DNA from: Verrucomicrobia bacterium S94
GTDB taxonomy: Bacteria; Verrucomicrobiota; Kiritimatiellia; Kiritimatiellales; Pontiellaceae
Assembly: GCA_004299845.1 (NCBI GenBank)
Contig: CP036201.1
Coordinates: 620,001 to 684,000, forward strand
DNA length: 64,000 nucleotides
Direction: 5' to 3'
The stretch's first letter is position 1; the number at the start of each line of letters is the position of its first letter. The notes under the pieces were generated by a model. That model saw nothing but the letters and a program-made list of their open reading frames with translations, ran no database searches and was not told the DNA's origin. This document shows positions 46,007 to 57,953 of this stretch, piece by piece. The translations under genes were made by a program, and so were the position numbers.

Positions 46007-46354
46007 TCAGGCGGCACGTTTTTCCCGCAGTTTTCCTGCTTCCAGCGGAGGTGTAAAATGCACCAGCTTCGGAAGCGGGGCTTTGCGGTCACCCAGGTGC
46101 TTGAGCCGTTTCCATTTGCTGAACACTACCCAGCCGGCTGTTTCTGCAAGCATGCATGCAGGTGCCAGGATCAACAGCGAACGCATCAGCAGTTCGCTGA
46201 CGGGGGTGGCTGCTGCCGGATTTTCTGCTGTCAGCATATAGCTGACGGCGGTGGCTCCGACCGAGTACAGCGGAGCCCAGAGCAGGGCGCCTCGTGCGAG
46301 GGCATCGCTCAGATTGCGTTCTGTTTCCCGTTCCATTAGTATTTTTGTATTCAT
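46007..46354 (-). CDS. Small two-helix membrane protein of unknown function
   Basis: 115 residues with AGGAAAAAA before the ATG. Two hydrophobic segments (about 24-42, LLWAPLYSVGATAVSYML, and 55-75, LLMRSLLILAPACMLAETAG) and a basic C-terminus (KWKRLKHLGDRKAP). No family is recognised. It is followed on the same strand by a 12-codon micro-ORF and a strong terminator, so it is a small independent unit. Confidence 0.65.
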   Translation of the reverse strand: MNTKILMERETERNLSDALARGALLWAPLYSVGATAVSYMLTAENPAAATPVSELLMRSLLILAPACMLAETAGWVVFSKWKRLKHLGDRKAPLPKLVHFTPPLEAGKLREKRAA

Positions 46355-47057
46355 TTTTTTTCCTATTTTAACAGGGGTGTGGTTATTTCCGGATACAGTT
46401 CACCTGTGTGAGCTGTAAGGTTTAGATGGAGGGATGCTCGGGCTACGGGGCCGGTGGTCACGCGCCGTGTGACCCCTCCTTATTCAGATGTCCCGATCGT
46501 TGGATTCGCGTCAGCGTTGTTGATCCGCCGAAAGGGAATTCGAGGTTTGTTGTGTGTGTTGAACCGGACAGATCGCCATACCCAGATTATTCCACATGGG
46601 CATCCAGGATTCTGTTGCGCTCATGGCTTCCGCCACCGGTTCTTTCAGGTTGCGAATACGTTTCATGATGCCCTTCAAAGGGCTTTTCATTTTCATGACT
46701 GATCTCGCTTTTTTCATCATCGTTTTCAAATATGACCACTTTAGTCAAATATTGCCCGCCCTGTATGCATTAGCCGTGCCATTAAATTTTTAATTGTGTA
46801 AAGGTCACGGAAACAATAGGATAACGATATTATAGTTTTTTAGAGGGACGGGGTTTGTGTACATATATGTTGTATCGGTATATTTTGCGTTCAAAATTGT
46901 ATTTATTTTGGCGGCTGGTGGCCGGGTGTGGCATATGATCTGTTCTCGCTCGGAACTGGAGTTCCATAATGACTGTTTTCGTATTCGTATTTGTGATTTA
47001 GCTTTGTTGAGTATTGGGAGGCACGAAACCGCGTGTTGATTGAAGGAGAAGGAGCAT
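46355..47057. other. Long interval before the TraF-like gene
   Basis: About 700 bp with no convincing gene. A hairpin (GGTCACG-CGC-CGTGTGACC) lies near 46456-46474. A 72-codon basic frame on the minus strand (46511-46729) starts from TTG with no ribosome binding site and is not accepted. The end holds two AAGGAG-like sites serving the TraF-like start. Confidence 0.45.
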
Positions 47058-48832
47058 ATGATGAAAAAGATGGTTGTTGGCTGCTGTGTTTTTGCATTGG
47101 TGATGGGAACGGTTGCGGAACGGTATTCATTTGTCGGGCACCGGGCGCAGGGCATGGGGGGCGCGAATGCGGCATCAGTGAATGATACCTCGGCGCAGTG
47201 GCATAATCCTGCTGCGTTCGGTTTCTTTAACCGCGATGCAGATGAAGTGCCGGGGTTGCAGACCAATGTGATTTCCAATCTTGTGGTAGAGGTCGAGCAG
47301 GTCACGGTTTCCAATCAGGTTCCGTCCGCAGCATCCGGCTCCGGAACAAACAGCGTGACTGCGATCGATACCCCTGTGGATTATTCGTTGATGACAGTGA
47401 ATGTAACCAATTCCTATTATACCTATACCAACGAGGTTGTGGAAGCCATGGTGGTTCCGGATCGTGCGCGGGCTGACAATATGGAGCTTGAAGAGAACGA
47501 CTGGGGATGGAACATGCTGGGAATCGGTGCCGGCTACACGATGACGGAGGATATGCCGGAATATGTCACGGCGCTGGCGGAGATTGATTTTGATTTGTTT
47601 GACGGCGGGGGCTGGACGGTCTTTCGTCAGAGCTGCCGGAACAGGTGGATACACTGCTTCAGTTGAGCGGCGTACTCTTTGGCCTTGGTTCTAATCCCGA
47701 CAATGCCTTTTATGTGGATGCAACGGCGGGGATGAGTTTCCGGTTCGGTAATTTCGGCGTGGGTGTGCGGGGCTTTGCGGAAGCGGCCGGCTTTATTGAT
47801 TATATGGATACACAGCGGTTCGGTGTGGAGCAGTCCCTTGCGGACTTTAATACCGCCCTTGATGATGCCGCACTGGAGGACGGGTTTTCCGCTTTGGGTT
47901 ATACCTATGAATCCATCAACCCGGGGGATCTGGCGGCGAGCGGTATTTCAGGCGACCAGGAGGCATATCTTGATTATAAGCTGACTCAGCTTAAAAATGA
48001 CGGCTATCTTTCGGAGAAACTGATTGATGATGCTGTGGAAATGGTAAATCTGATTAAATTCGGAGAAAATCCCAATGATCCCGGCAGCGACAGTTTTGAA
48101 AACAATCAGAGTACGGTGACTGCCCGGGGATTCGGGTTGCTTGAGGTTCCGTTCAGCTACGGCCATGCCTTTAACGATCATCTTTCTTTCGGGATCACAG
48201 CCAAGGCGATGTACGGCACTGTTACGGGAACCAAAATTCGTTTTGCTAATGGGGATGCTTTTGAAGATTCGCTGGATAATATGGAGGAGAATACAGAGGC
48301 CTCATTCAATTTCGGCTTGGATTTAGGCGTGCTGTATCGCATGAAGATGCTGCAGTTCGGTGTGGTCGCGCACAACATCAATGCGCCGAAATTCAAAGGT
48401 TTTACTGATGAAATCCAGCTGACGGATGACGAAGGAGATCCGGTAGGCAGTCCGATTAATATACGTGTTCCGGATTATACCATCGATCCGCAAATCACAC
48501 TGGGCGCGGCGTTTGTGCCTTCCAGGCGGTTTATGATTGAGATGAATTATGATCTGCTCGAAACCGGAACGCTGATGGATAATTATGATATTCAGCGGCT
48601 CTCCTTCGGTACCGAGCTGGATATCTGGCTGCTGGCATTCCGTCTGGGGGCCTACAACAATCTGGCGGCGGATTGGCAGGATTGGATTGCCACAGGGGGG
48701 ATTGGTCTTAATCTGTGGGCCATGCGGTTTGATGTCGGCGGCGCGTATTCCATTGGCGCGAACGCGGAATATGAAGGAACTGAAATTCCTGAGGAAGCGC
48801 GGCTCTATGCAGCCGTCTCAATGGAATTTTAA
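47058..48832 (+). CDS. TraF-like outer-membrane beta-barrel protein (frame broken at 47607-47611)
   Basis: The signal peptide (MMKKMVVGCCVFALVMGTVA) leads into YSFVGHRAQGMGGANAASVNDTSAQWHNPAAF, the FadL/TraF-type outer-membrane start with its GMGGA motif. The C-terminal half alternates beta-strands and ends in a Phe (AAVSMEF), as outer-membrane barrels do. The frame is lost in the G5 run at 47607-47611; one extra G restores DLFDGGGLDGLSSELPEQVD and a 591-residue protein. A role in uptake of hydrophobic compounds is suggested by the family, not shown. ATG 47058 or 47061 may be used. Confidence 0.82.
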
Positions 48833-48874
48833 CATGCAGGAGGGGCGGAGTTTCTTCGCCCGGGTGCGCCTTGC

Positions 48875-49468
48875 TTAAACCAGCCCCTGCTTCTCGAAAG
48901 CCTGATAGATTTTCCGTCCGAGCCAAGCGTCGGTGGCGGCATACGTCTGCTGGGATTCGGTCAGTTCATTGCGGGCCCAGTTGGAAACCTGCTCTTTTTT
49001 CGAAATGCGGAAATTAAACAGAATAGCGGTGAGTCCGCGCAGACCGAGGTTTTTTATGCCGGCCTGTTTGGCGGGGGTGGCCAGTTCCACGAATCCGGCG
49101 GGGGAAAACGGCTGCAGGGCCTGAAGCTCCGAAACATCGCGTTCGATGGCGACACCGGCTTTGACAATATTCGGTGACGACAGTACGCGGATGAGATTCG
49201 GGGTGAGGCCGCACTGCTGAATCTGGAAGAGGTATACCTCGTTTTCGGTCGCCAGCTGGAGCAGGGAGGGATCATAGCTTTCCCCTTTACGGAAGGCCGG
49301 CCGGGTTTCCGTGTCGAACCCGAGCAGGGTTTCGTTTAGGAGTTTCCCTGCGGCTTCATCGGCCTCGGTTTCGGTGTTCAGCAAATGGATCGGTCCGTCA
49401 TATGAACGCATGGGCAGTTCATTGATGGCGGCTTTGGTCATATGTTTTTTATCTGGAAAATCGTTCAT
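48875..49468 (-). CDS. 3'-5' exonuclease, RNase D-like (DEDD) domain
   Basis: 197 residues: a single DnaQ-like exonuclease domain without HRDC. Exo I is LLGFDTETRP (Asp and Glu metal ligands); Exo II appears in VKAGVAIERDVSELQ; Exo III is YAATDAWLGRKIY with the catalytic Tyr and Asp, so it is the DEDDy subtype. It probably trims RNA 3' ends or acts on DNA. It is downstream of trmJ on the same strand with a 79-bp gap. Confidence 0.88.
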   Translation of the reverse strand: MNDFPDKKHMTKAAINELPMRSYDGPIHLLNTETEADEAAGKLLNETLLGFDTETRPAFRKGESYDPSLLQLATENEVYLFQIQQCGLTPNLIRVLSSPNIVKAGVAIERDVSELQALQPFSPAGFVELATPAKQAGIKNLGLRGLTAILFNFRISKKEQVSNWARNELTESQQTYAATDAWLGRKIYQAFEKQGLV

Positions 49469-49547
49469 GTGTTCCTAACCACTACTTTGTACTAATCAAC
49501 ACTAATTTCAGGGAACAGGGAAACTGATTAGTCAAAATAAGTGAAAA

Positions 49548-50318
49548 TCATCGGTTTTTATGGTCCTGTTCCTTGCGCCATTGGTCGGCGACCCACAGGG
49601 ACTGTTTTGCCAGGCCCATCAGGATTTTACAGTCGGGAACGGTCAGTTTGCCCCGGTTGAAGATGCGGCGCAGTCCCATCATCATATGGTCGAGTTTCTG
49701 GTCGTGTACAAATTCGGTTTCAATCATCATTTCACGCCAGATATCAAACATACGTTCGCGCAGGTCGGAACTGGCTTCTTCTGCAGATTCTTCCGAAGGC
49801 CGGAAAATGCCCAGCGCGGTGTAGATTTCGTAGCAGCAGATATAGACGGCATGCGAGAGGTTCAGCGACCGGTAGAGTTCGTCGGTCGGAATCTGGATAA
49901 TATGGGTACAGAGAGCGAGCTCTTCATTGAAGAGTCCTTTATCTTCGCGCCCGAAAACCAGCGCGATTTTATGGTCCTTTGCACTTTCCAGTGCGATGGG
50001 CGCAAAATCGCGGGCAAGATACGCCGTGTCGCGATAAAATCCGGTTCGGGCCGATGTGCCGGCAACGACCGTGCAGTCGGCGACGGCTTCGCGCAGGGTA
50101 TCAAACTTCCGGATGGACTCGAACTGTTCGCGCGCATTGCAGGCCAGTTTGCGGGCTTCGTTCCAGTCGGTTTCGGGTCTGGCATCCACGACCGCCAGAT
50201 CGGTAATGCCATTGTTGTTAATTGCACGGCAAACCGCACCGATATTTCCTCCGTGTATCGGATTTACGAGGACAACTCTAATGTTGTCGAGTGGATTGGA
50301 GTTTGTTTCTTTGTTCAT
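49548..50318 (-). CDS. trmJ: TrmJ-like SPOUT tRNA (cytidine/uridine-2'-O) methyltransferase
   Basis: 256 residues. TrmJ methylates the 2'-O of residue 32 in tRNA. The SPOUT knot motifs are present: NPIHGGNIGAVCRAINNNG at the start, FGREDKGLFNEEL in the middle, and SLNLSHAVYICCYE forming the trefoil loop. The C-terminal extension with FVHDQKLDHMMMGLRRIFNRG fits TrmJ rather than TrmH or TrmL. The gene lies in a minus-strand run with nfo and the RNase D-like gene. Confidence 0.85.
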   Translation of the reverse strand: MNKETNSNPLDNIRVVLVNPIHGGNIGAVCRAINNNGITDLAVVDARPETDWNEARKLACNAREQFESIRKFDTLREAVADCTVVAGTSARTGFYRDTAYLARDFAPIALESAKDHKIALVFGREDKGLFNEELALCTHIIQIPTDELYRSLNLSHAVYICCYEIYTALGIFRPSEESAEEASSDLRERMFDIWREMMIETEFVHDQKLDHMMMGLRRIFNRGKLTVPDCKILMGLAKQSLWVADQWRKEQDHKNR

Positions 50319-50373
50319 AATAATGGGTTATTCAATCATGAGTGGGTGAAAGGGGGAAGGGGCGAGTGGGGGA

Positions 50374-50754
50374 TTATTTAATGATCCAGTCATCTGCCCC
50401 ATCGATCATTCGAACAAGCTGTCCGATGATATGATCACATTCTTTATCCAATGTTTGGAACGTTTCTTTATCGATGTAGCTGCACTTCAGGGAAAATTCC
50501 GGCCGAACCTGAGTCTCGCAGGCCTCGGCTTCACAATCAGACCGTTTTTCAATGAATGCGGCTTTATATCTTCGCTTTCTCCACGCTGCGGAAAGGTTTG
50601 CGCATACAGAACGAGACGAACGCCTGACCTGATCGGTCAGTGAGTACTTCTCCTCTGCAGGAAACGATTTGGTGAGCTCAAAGATCTCCATCGAAGCATG
50701 AAAAGCATTCTGGTAAACCTTCAAGTCTCTATGGTTACTGATTCGTTCTCCCAT
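50374..50754 (-). CDS. Four-helix-bundle protein (23S rRNA intervening-sequence family)
   Basis: 126 residues from the ATG at 50754, preceded by GAGAGGG; a start 27 bp upstream is less likely. The pattern LKVYQNAFHASMEIFELTKSFP, EEKYSLTDQVRRSSRSVCANLSAAW and FIEKRSDCEAEACETQV matches the small four-helix-bundle family often encoded inside 23S rRNA intervening sequences and also free-standing. No activity is established. It overlaps no neighbour and sits between nfo and trmJ. Confidence 0.82.
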   Translation of the reverse strand: MGERISNHRDLKVYQNAFHASMEIFELTKSFPAEEKYSLTDQVRRSSRSVCANLSAAWRKRRYKAAFIEKRSDCEAEACETQVRPEFSLKCSYIDKETFQTLDKECDHIIGQLVRMIDGADDWIIK

Positions 50755-50773
50755 GGTACACCCTCTCTGCGAT

Positions 50774-51628
50774 TCACCCATTCTCCCCGTCGATAAAACT
50801 GCGGAGCAGTTTTATCTCCTCTGCCCAGATTTCTTCATGAATGGTTTCGAGGATCAAAGGGATTCCATCGAAGCGGGGATCGGCCATGATATACTTAAAA
50901 ACGTCCAGTCCCAGGAATCCCTGCTCGAGGCTGTGGTGACGGTCAACGCGGCTGCCGAGCTCTTTTTTGGAGCCATTGAGGTGCATGCCTTTCAGATAGT
51001 CGAAACCGATGAGGGCGTCAAATGCTGAAAAAAACGTGTCGCAGTTTTCCGGGGTCCGGAGATCGTAGCCGGCTACAAAACTATGGCAGGTATCGATGCA
51101 GACGCCGACGCGCGACTGATCCTTTACCTGATCAATAATTTCAGCCAGGTGCTCAAAGGTATAACCGAGGTTGCTGCCCTGACCGGCGGTATTTTCAAGA
51201 ACCGCGGTAACACCTTCAGTTTGATCAAGGGCCAGATTAATGGATTCCGCGATGGTGCTCAGACATTCCGGTTCGGAAACTTTTTTAAGGTGGCTGCCGG
51301 GATGAAAGTTAAGCCGGTCTAGGCCGAGCTGTTCGCAACGGCGCATTTCGTCGATGAAAGCGGTGCGCGATTTGGCGAGGTTTTCGGCGTCGGGATGGCC
51401 GAGGTTGATAAGGTAGGAGTCGTGCGGCAGAATCTGGTGCGGTCCGAATCCGTGTTCGGCGCAGTTGGCCCTGAAGGCCGAAATACTTTCTTCTGAGAGC
51501 GGTTTGGCAACCCATTGACGCTGGTTTTTGGTGAATAGCGCAAAGGCATTGGCCCCGATTTCGACCGCATTCAGGACCGCATTTTCAACACCGCCGCTGG
51601 CGCTTACATGGGCTCCGACATATTTCAT
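50774..51628 (-). CDS. nfo: Endonuclease IV (AP endonuclease)
   Basis: 284 residues, normal length. Nfo cuts DNA 5' to abasic sites in base-excision repair, using three zinc ions. The motifs are intact: [85 protein letters not shown] and LILETIHE, which supply the zinc-binding His, Asp and Glu residues. It is the first gene of a minus-strand cluster running to 48875. Confidence 0.96.
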   Translation of the reverse strand: MKYVGAHVSASGGVENAVLNAVEIGANAFALFTKNQRQWVAKPLSEESISAFRANCAEHGFGPHQILPHDSYLINLGHPDAENLAKSRTAFIDEMRRCEQLGLDRLNFHPGSHLKKVSEPECLSTIAESINLALDQTEGVTAVLENTAGQGSNLGYTFEHLAEIIDQVKDQSRVGVCIDTCHSFVAGYDLRTPENCDTFFSAFDALIGFDYLKGMHLNGSKKELGSRVDRHHSLEQGFLGLDVFKYIMADPRFDGIPLILETIHEEIWAEEIKLLRSFIDGENG

Positions 51629-51955
51629 GCTTCCTGCTTTCCGTTAAAAAGAGCAAAGATCAAACCATATTCGGGAAGGTGAGAAAAGCCCCCATCGGGA
51701 TGGATCCTTTTATTGGTCGGAATTTTCGGGTTTTGTGAAAAGTAGGGCTTTTGACCGGTTGAGGTCTTCCTCGATTTTCGTAAAATTCTAACAAAATGGC
51801 GAAAATGAAGTGCATGCGGGGGGTGGAAAATACGGAAAATTGTCCTAAATGCCGAAAACGTGATGATGCTTATGGCGTTTTTTGAGTTTTTTTAATTGTG
51901 TACTGGTTCGGTCATATTTACATTTTGGCGATTATTTAACGAGGAACTGAAAACT
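51629..51955. other. Intergenic region between divergent nfo and aceE
   Basis: 327 bp, AT-rich near its right end. It holds the candidate aceE promoter at 51896-51924 and GAGG as the aceE ribosome binding site. Nothing else is recognised. Confidence 0.5.
51896..51924 (+). promoter_or_regulatory. Candidate sigma-70 promoter of aceEF
   Basis: TTGTGT and TACATT are separated by 17 bp, ~30 bp before the aceE start. Both boxes are imperfect. Confidence 0.35.
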
Positions 51956-54610
<2,655 letters not shown>

Positions 54611-54615
54611 GAATC

Positions 54616-56217
54616 ATGGCACTTGAATTTAAACTTCCAGAGCTTGGAGAAAATATTGAATCCGGAGACGTGGTTAACGTGCTCGTCGAAGTCGGCGAAA
54701 CGGTAACCGAAGGTCAGTCGCTGGTTGAAATTGAAGCGGGCAAAGCCAGTATGGAAATACCAGCACCGGCCGCCGGTACCATTTCAGCTATTCATGTTGC
54801 CGCGGGCGATACCGTTGAGGTAGGCCAGCTTGCGTTCACGATTGATGACGGAGGTGCTGTGTCACCGGCCGCTGAAGAAGCTTCGGCCGAAGAACCGGAA
54901 GCGGAAGAAGCTCCGGCAGAAGACGGTCCGGCGGAGAACGAAGCGGAATCTGCTCCGTCCGGCGGCGGAGATACCGTTGAATTTAAACTCCCGGATCTGG
55001 GAGAAAATATTGAGTCGGGCGACATTATCAATGTGCTTGTGGCCGAAGGCGACCGCGTGACGGAGGGGCAGTCGCTGCTGGAAATTGAAGCGGGCAAAGC
55101 CAGTATGGAAATCCCTGCTCCGGTTGCCGGGGTGATTAAAGCCGTGCATGTGGCTCAGGGCGACACCGTAAGCGTCGGCACGCTTGCCTTCACCATTGAA
55201 TCGAGCGGAGCAGCACCGAAAGCTGCTCCGGCCCAGGAGGCGAAACCCTCTCAGGCCGCTCCGGCAGCGCCGGCCCCGAAACCGAAATCCCGCGAGCCGG
55301 AACAGCCGGTTGTGGTACGTCCGCCGGAACCGAAAAAACCGGAGCCGGTTAAACATCAGCGTCCGGTCAATGCGGTTTCCGCGGCCCCGAATGTTCGCCG
55401 TCTGGCGCGCGAACTGGGTGTGGATATCCATATGGTCAAGCCGTCACGCGAGGGCGGTCGTATCAGTATGGAAGATGTGAAGAACCACGCGAAAGGCACC
55501 ATTGAAAGCGGGGGTGGTGGACGCCGCTCAAGCGTTCAGGGGGCTACCCGTGTGGAAAAAATGTCGGGCATCCGTAAGGCGACCATGAACCACATGGCGC
55601 ATTGCTGGGCTACAATTCCTCACGTTACTCAGCAGGACTGGGCGGACATCACGCATCTCGATGAATTGCGCAAAAAGTTTGCAAAGAAGGCGGAGGCACA
55701 CGGAGCCAAGCTGACTGTTACAGCCATTCTCGTGAAAGTGGTGGCATCTGCGCTGAAAGCATTCCCGAATTTCAACTGCAGCATCGATGCGGATAATGCA
55801 GAAATTATCTACAAGGATTTCTACAATATCGGGATTGCTGTTGATACGGATAAGGGACTGATGGTTCCGGTCATTCGTGATGCCGATCAGAAAAATATGA
55901 TCGAACTGGCCGGTGATCTGGGGGCGATTGCTAAAAAAGCCCGTGAAGGTCAGATTGCGCTGGAGGATCTGCAGGGCGGAACCTTTACGATCACCAATCT
56001 TGGCGGAATCGGCGGAACCTTCTTTACGCCGATTGTGAATTCGCCGGAAGTGGCGATTCTCGGTGTCGGCCGGGCCGTCAGGCAGGACGGCCGGATGATG
56101 ATGCCGCTGTCGCTGTCCTATGACCATCGCATCATCGATGGTGCAGACGGTGCGCGCTTTATCCGCTGGATTGTGGATGCACTTGAAGAACCGCTGCTGC
56201 TTGCTCTGGAAGGCTAA
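54616..56217 (+). CDS. aceF: Dihydrolipoamide acetyltransferase (PDH E2) with two lipoyl domains
   Basis: 533 residues. Two lipoyl domains (about 1-76 and 118-194) carry the acceptor Lys in EIEAGKASMEIPAP, a slightly unusual EAGKA form of the common ETDKA. Ala/Pro-rich linkers separate them from the peripheral-subunit-binding domain (NVRRLARELGVDIHMVKPS, about 260-300). The catalytic domain ends with SYDHRIIDGADGARF, the His and Asp of the acetyltransferase active site. It is cotranscribed with aceE and closed by the hairpin at 56250-56280. Confidence 0.97.
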   Translation: MALEFKLPELGENIESGDVVNVLVEVGETVTEGQSLVEIEAGKASMEIPAPAAGTISAIHVAAGDTVEVGQLAFTIDDGGAVSPAAEEASAEEPEAEEAPAEDGPAENEAESAPSGGGDTVEFKLPDLGENIESGDIINVLVAEGDRVTEGQSLLEIEAGKASMEIPAPVAGVIKAVHVAQGDTVSVGTLAFTIESSGAAPKAAPAQEAKPSQAAPAAPAPKPKSREPEQPVVVRPPEPKKPEPVKHQRPVNAVSAAPNVRRLARELGVDIHMVKPSREGGRISMEDVKNHAKGTIESGGGGRRSSVQGATRVEKMSGIRKATMNHMAHCWATIPHVTQQDWADITHLDELRKKFAKKAEAHGAKLTVTAILVKVVASALKAFPNFNCSIDADNAEIIYKDFYNIGIAVDTDKGLMVPVIRDADQKNMIELAGDLGAIAKKAREGQIALEDLQGGTFTITNLGGIGGTFFTPIVNSPEVAILGVGRAVRQDGRMMMPLSLSYDHRIIDGADGARFIRWIVDALEEPLLLALEG

Positions 56218-56249
56218 GTATTGCATTAGCCGCCCTGATGTGGATGATA

Positions 56250-56280
56250 ATGGCCATGGATTCAACCATGGCCATTTTTA
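56250..56280 (+). terminator. Terminator of aceEF overlapping the next gene's start
   Basis: A 10-bp perfect stem (ATGGCCATGG with CCATGGCCAT) and a 6-base loop, followed by five T. The ATG at 56268 of the exonuclease gene lies in the downstream arm. Confidence 0.75.
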
Positions 56281-56849
56281 ATGCCTGCATCACAGTGCTG
56301 GACTACGAAACCACCGGCTCGGTTCGTGGCTTTCCGACGGAACCGTGGCAGATCGGTATGGTGACGCTGAAGAATGGAAAAGTTGATCCGGATTCCATGT
56401 TTGAGAGCTGGCTGAAGATTGATCCGGAGCGGCCGTTTAATCCCCATGCACCGGGGCGCCATGCGCAGCTGCGCGGTGAGCTGGCTGAAGCTCCGACGCC
56501 GCAGGAACTCTGGCCGTCGGTCAAAAAAAGGCTCACCGATTTTCCGCTTTGTGCACATAACATCGGAACCGAGAAAAAATTTACACGGCTGATGGCTCCG
56601 ATGCATCCGTTCGGAATCTGGATTGATACGCTCCGGATTGCCCGCAAAGCGTGGCCGGGCTGTACGTCCTACGCGCTGGAAGATCTGATTGTTCTGCTCG
56701 GTCTGAAACAGAAGGTTGATGTGCTTTGTACGGGAAAAGAGGCACATGATGCGCTATATGATGCGGTCGCTTCCGCCAGGCTCCTCGAATACCTTCTGGA
56801 ACAGCCGGGGTGGAGCAATCTGACCGTCGGGGAGCTGGCCGCTTTATAG
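56268..56849 (+). CDS. DnaQ-like 3'-5' exonuclease domain protein
   Basis: 193 residues if started at 56268 (MAIFNACITVLDYETTG). An upstream ATG at 56238 adds ten residues without support. The Exo I motif VLDYETTGSVRG and an Exo III-like HDALYDAVASARLL are present, with the middle motif around AHNIGTEKKFT. It is a stand-alone exonuclease of the DEDD superfamily, probably in DNA or RNA proofreading or repair. There is no visible ribosome binding site, and the start codon is inside the aceEF terminator stem, so translation may be low or coupled to that hairpin. Confidence 0.75.
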   Translation: MAIFNACITVLDYETTGSVRGFPTEPWQIGMVTLKNGKVDPDSMFESWLKIDPERPFNPHAPGRHAQLRGELAEAPTPQELWPSVKKRLTDFPLCAHNIGTEKKFTRLMAPMHPFGIWIDTLRIARKAWPGCTSYALEDLIVLLGLKQKVDVLCTGKEAHDALYDAVASARLLEYLLEQPGWSNLTVGELAAL

Positions 56850-56901
56850 GGTTCATAACCGCCCCGCCGCATATTCAAAATACGACAGGGGGAGTCTGCA
56901 T

Positions 56902-57927
56902 TCAGCCCAGCAGCATTTTTTCGGTAGTTTCCCAGTCAATGCACTGGTCGGTGATGGAGAGGCCGTATTCAAGATCGCCATTAATCTTCTGGTTACCTTC
57001 TTTGATGAAACTTTCCACCATGACGCCGGTGATCGGGCAGTTTTCCCGGGTGCGCTGTTGTTTAATACTTTCCCAGACCTTGATCTGATTGCGGGCCACC
57101 TTGTTGGCATTGGCGTGGGAGCAGTCGACCATCAGGGACGGTAAAAGCCCGGCGTCTTCGAGTTTGCAGGCGGCATAGGTGACTTCCGGGTATTGGAAGT
57201 TCGGGCCTTTACCTCCCCGCAGCACGAGATGCGTATTCGGATTGCCGGAGGTAGTGACCACGGCAGTGTGCCCGTCCTGGTCGATACCGAGAAAACTGTG
57301 CGGATTGCTGGCGGACTCAATGGCATTTATGGCAATTTCGATGTTGCCGTCGGTGGCATTTTTGAAGCCGACGGGCATGGAGAGTCCACTCGACATTTCG
57401 CGGTGCGTCTGGGATTCCGTCGTACGTGCGCCGATGGCCGACCAGCTGACCAGATCAGCCGTATACTGTGGAACAATCGGATCAAGAAATTCGGTTGCAA
57501 TCGGCAGACCGAGATCGGCAATATCGAGCAGCAGCCGCCGCGCGGTGCGCAGGCCGTATTCCATATCGTTGCTGCCGTCGAGGTGGGGATCGTTGATGAA
57601 CCCCTTCCATCCGATGGTGGTGCGCGGTTTCTCGAAATAGACGCGCATGACAATAAAATAGCGGTCTTTCACTTTTTCCGCTACTGCAGCCAGGCGTTTG
57701 GCATAATCGAGTGCGGCTTCAGGATCGTGGATCGAGCAGGGGCCGATAACGATCAGCAGACGGTTGTCTTTGCAGTGAATAATGTCACGAACCGTCTGGC
57801 GGTCGGACAGCACTTTTTCAGTGAGTCGGTCTCCGAGGGGGAGCTCCTCTTTCAGTTTTGCCGGCGCAATGAGTTTTTTCAGTTCGGTTACGCGCAGGTT
57901 TTCGGTGAGATAAATTTCGTTTTTCAT
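56902..57927 (-). CDS. aroG: 3-deoxy-7-phosphoheptulonate synthase (class I DAHP synthase)
   Basis: 341 residues. The enzyme condenses phosphoenolpyruvate and erythrose-4-phosphate in the first shikimate step. It is the AroF/G/H type, marked by VIGPCSIHDPEAALDYA, MRVYFEKPRTTIGWKG, DGSNDMEYGLRTAR, SWSAIGARTTESQTHRE, SMPVGFKNATDGN and MVDCSHANANK (metal-binding Cys and His). Which feedback type it is cannot be told by eye. It is 26 bp downstream of the MnmL/MnmC2 fusion gene on the same strand, so it may be cotranscribed with pyrC. Confidence 0.94.
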   Translation of the reverse strand: MKNEIYLTENLRVTELKKLIAPAKLKEELPLGDRLTEKVLSDRQTVRDIIHCKDNRLLIVIGPCSIHDPEAALDYAKRLAAVAEKVKDRYFIVMRVYFEKPRTTIGWKGFINDPHLDGSNDMEYGLRTARRLLLDIADLGLPIATEFLDPIVPQYTADLVSWSAIGARTTESQTHREMSSGLSMPVGFKNATDGNIEIAINAIESASNPHSFLGIDQDGHTAVVTTSGNPNTHLVLRGGKGPNFQYPEVTYAACKLEDAGLLPSLMVDCSHANANKVARNQIKVWESIKQQRTRENCPITGVMVESFIKEGNQKINGDLEYGLSITDQCIDWETTEKMLLG

Positions 57928-57953
57928 AAGGAGGCGGAATTAAACACAAAGGT

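Noticed and set aside
46511-46729. 72-codon basic frame on the minus strand
   Set aside because: Starts from TTG without a ribosome binding site, has low-complexity Met/Lys-rich sequence, and overlaps an equally poor plus-strand frame.
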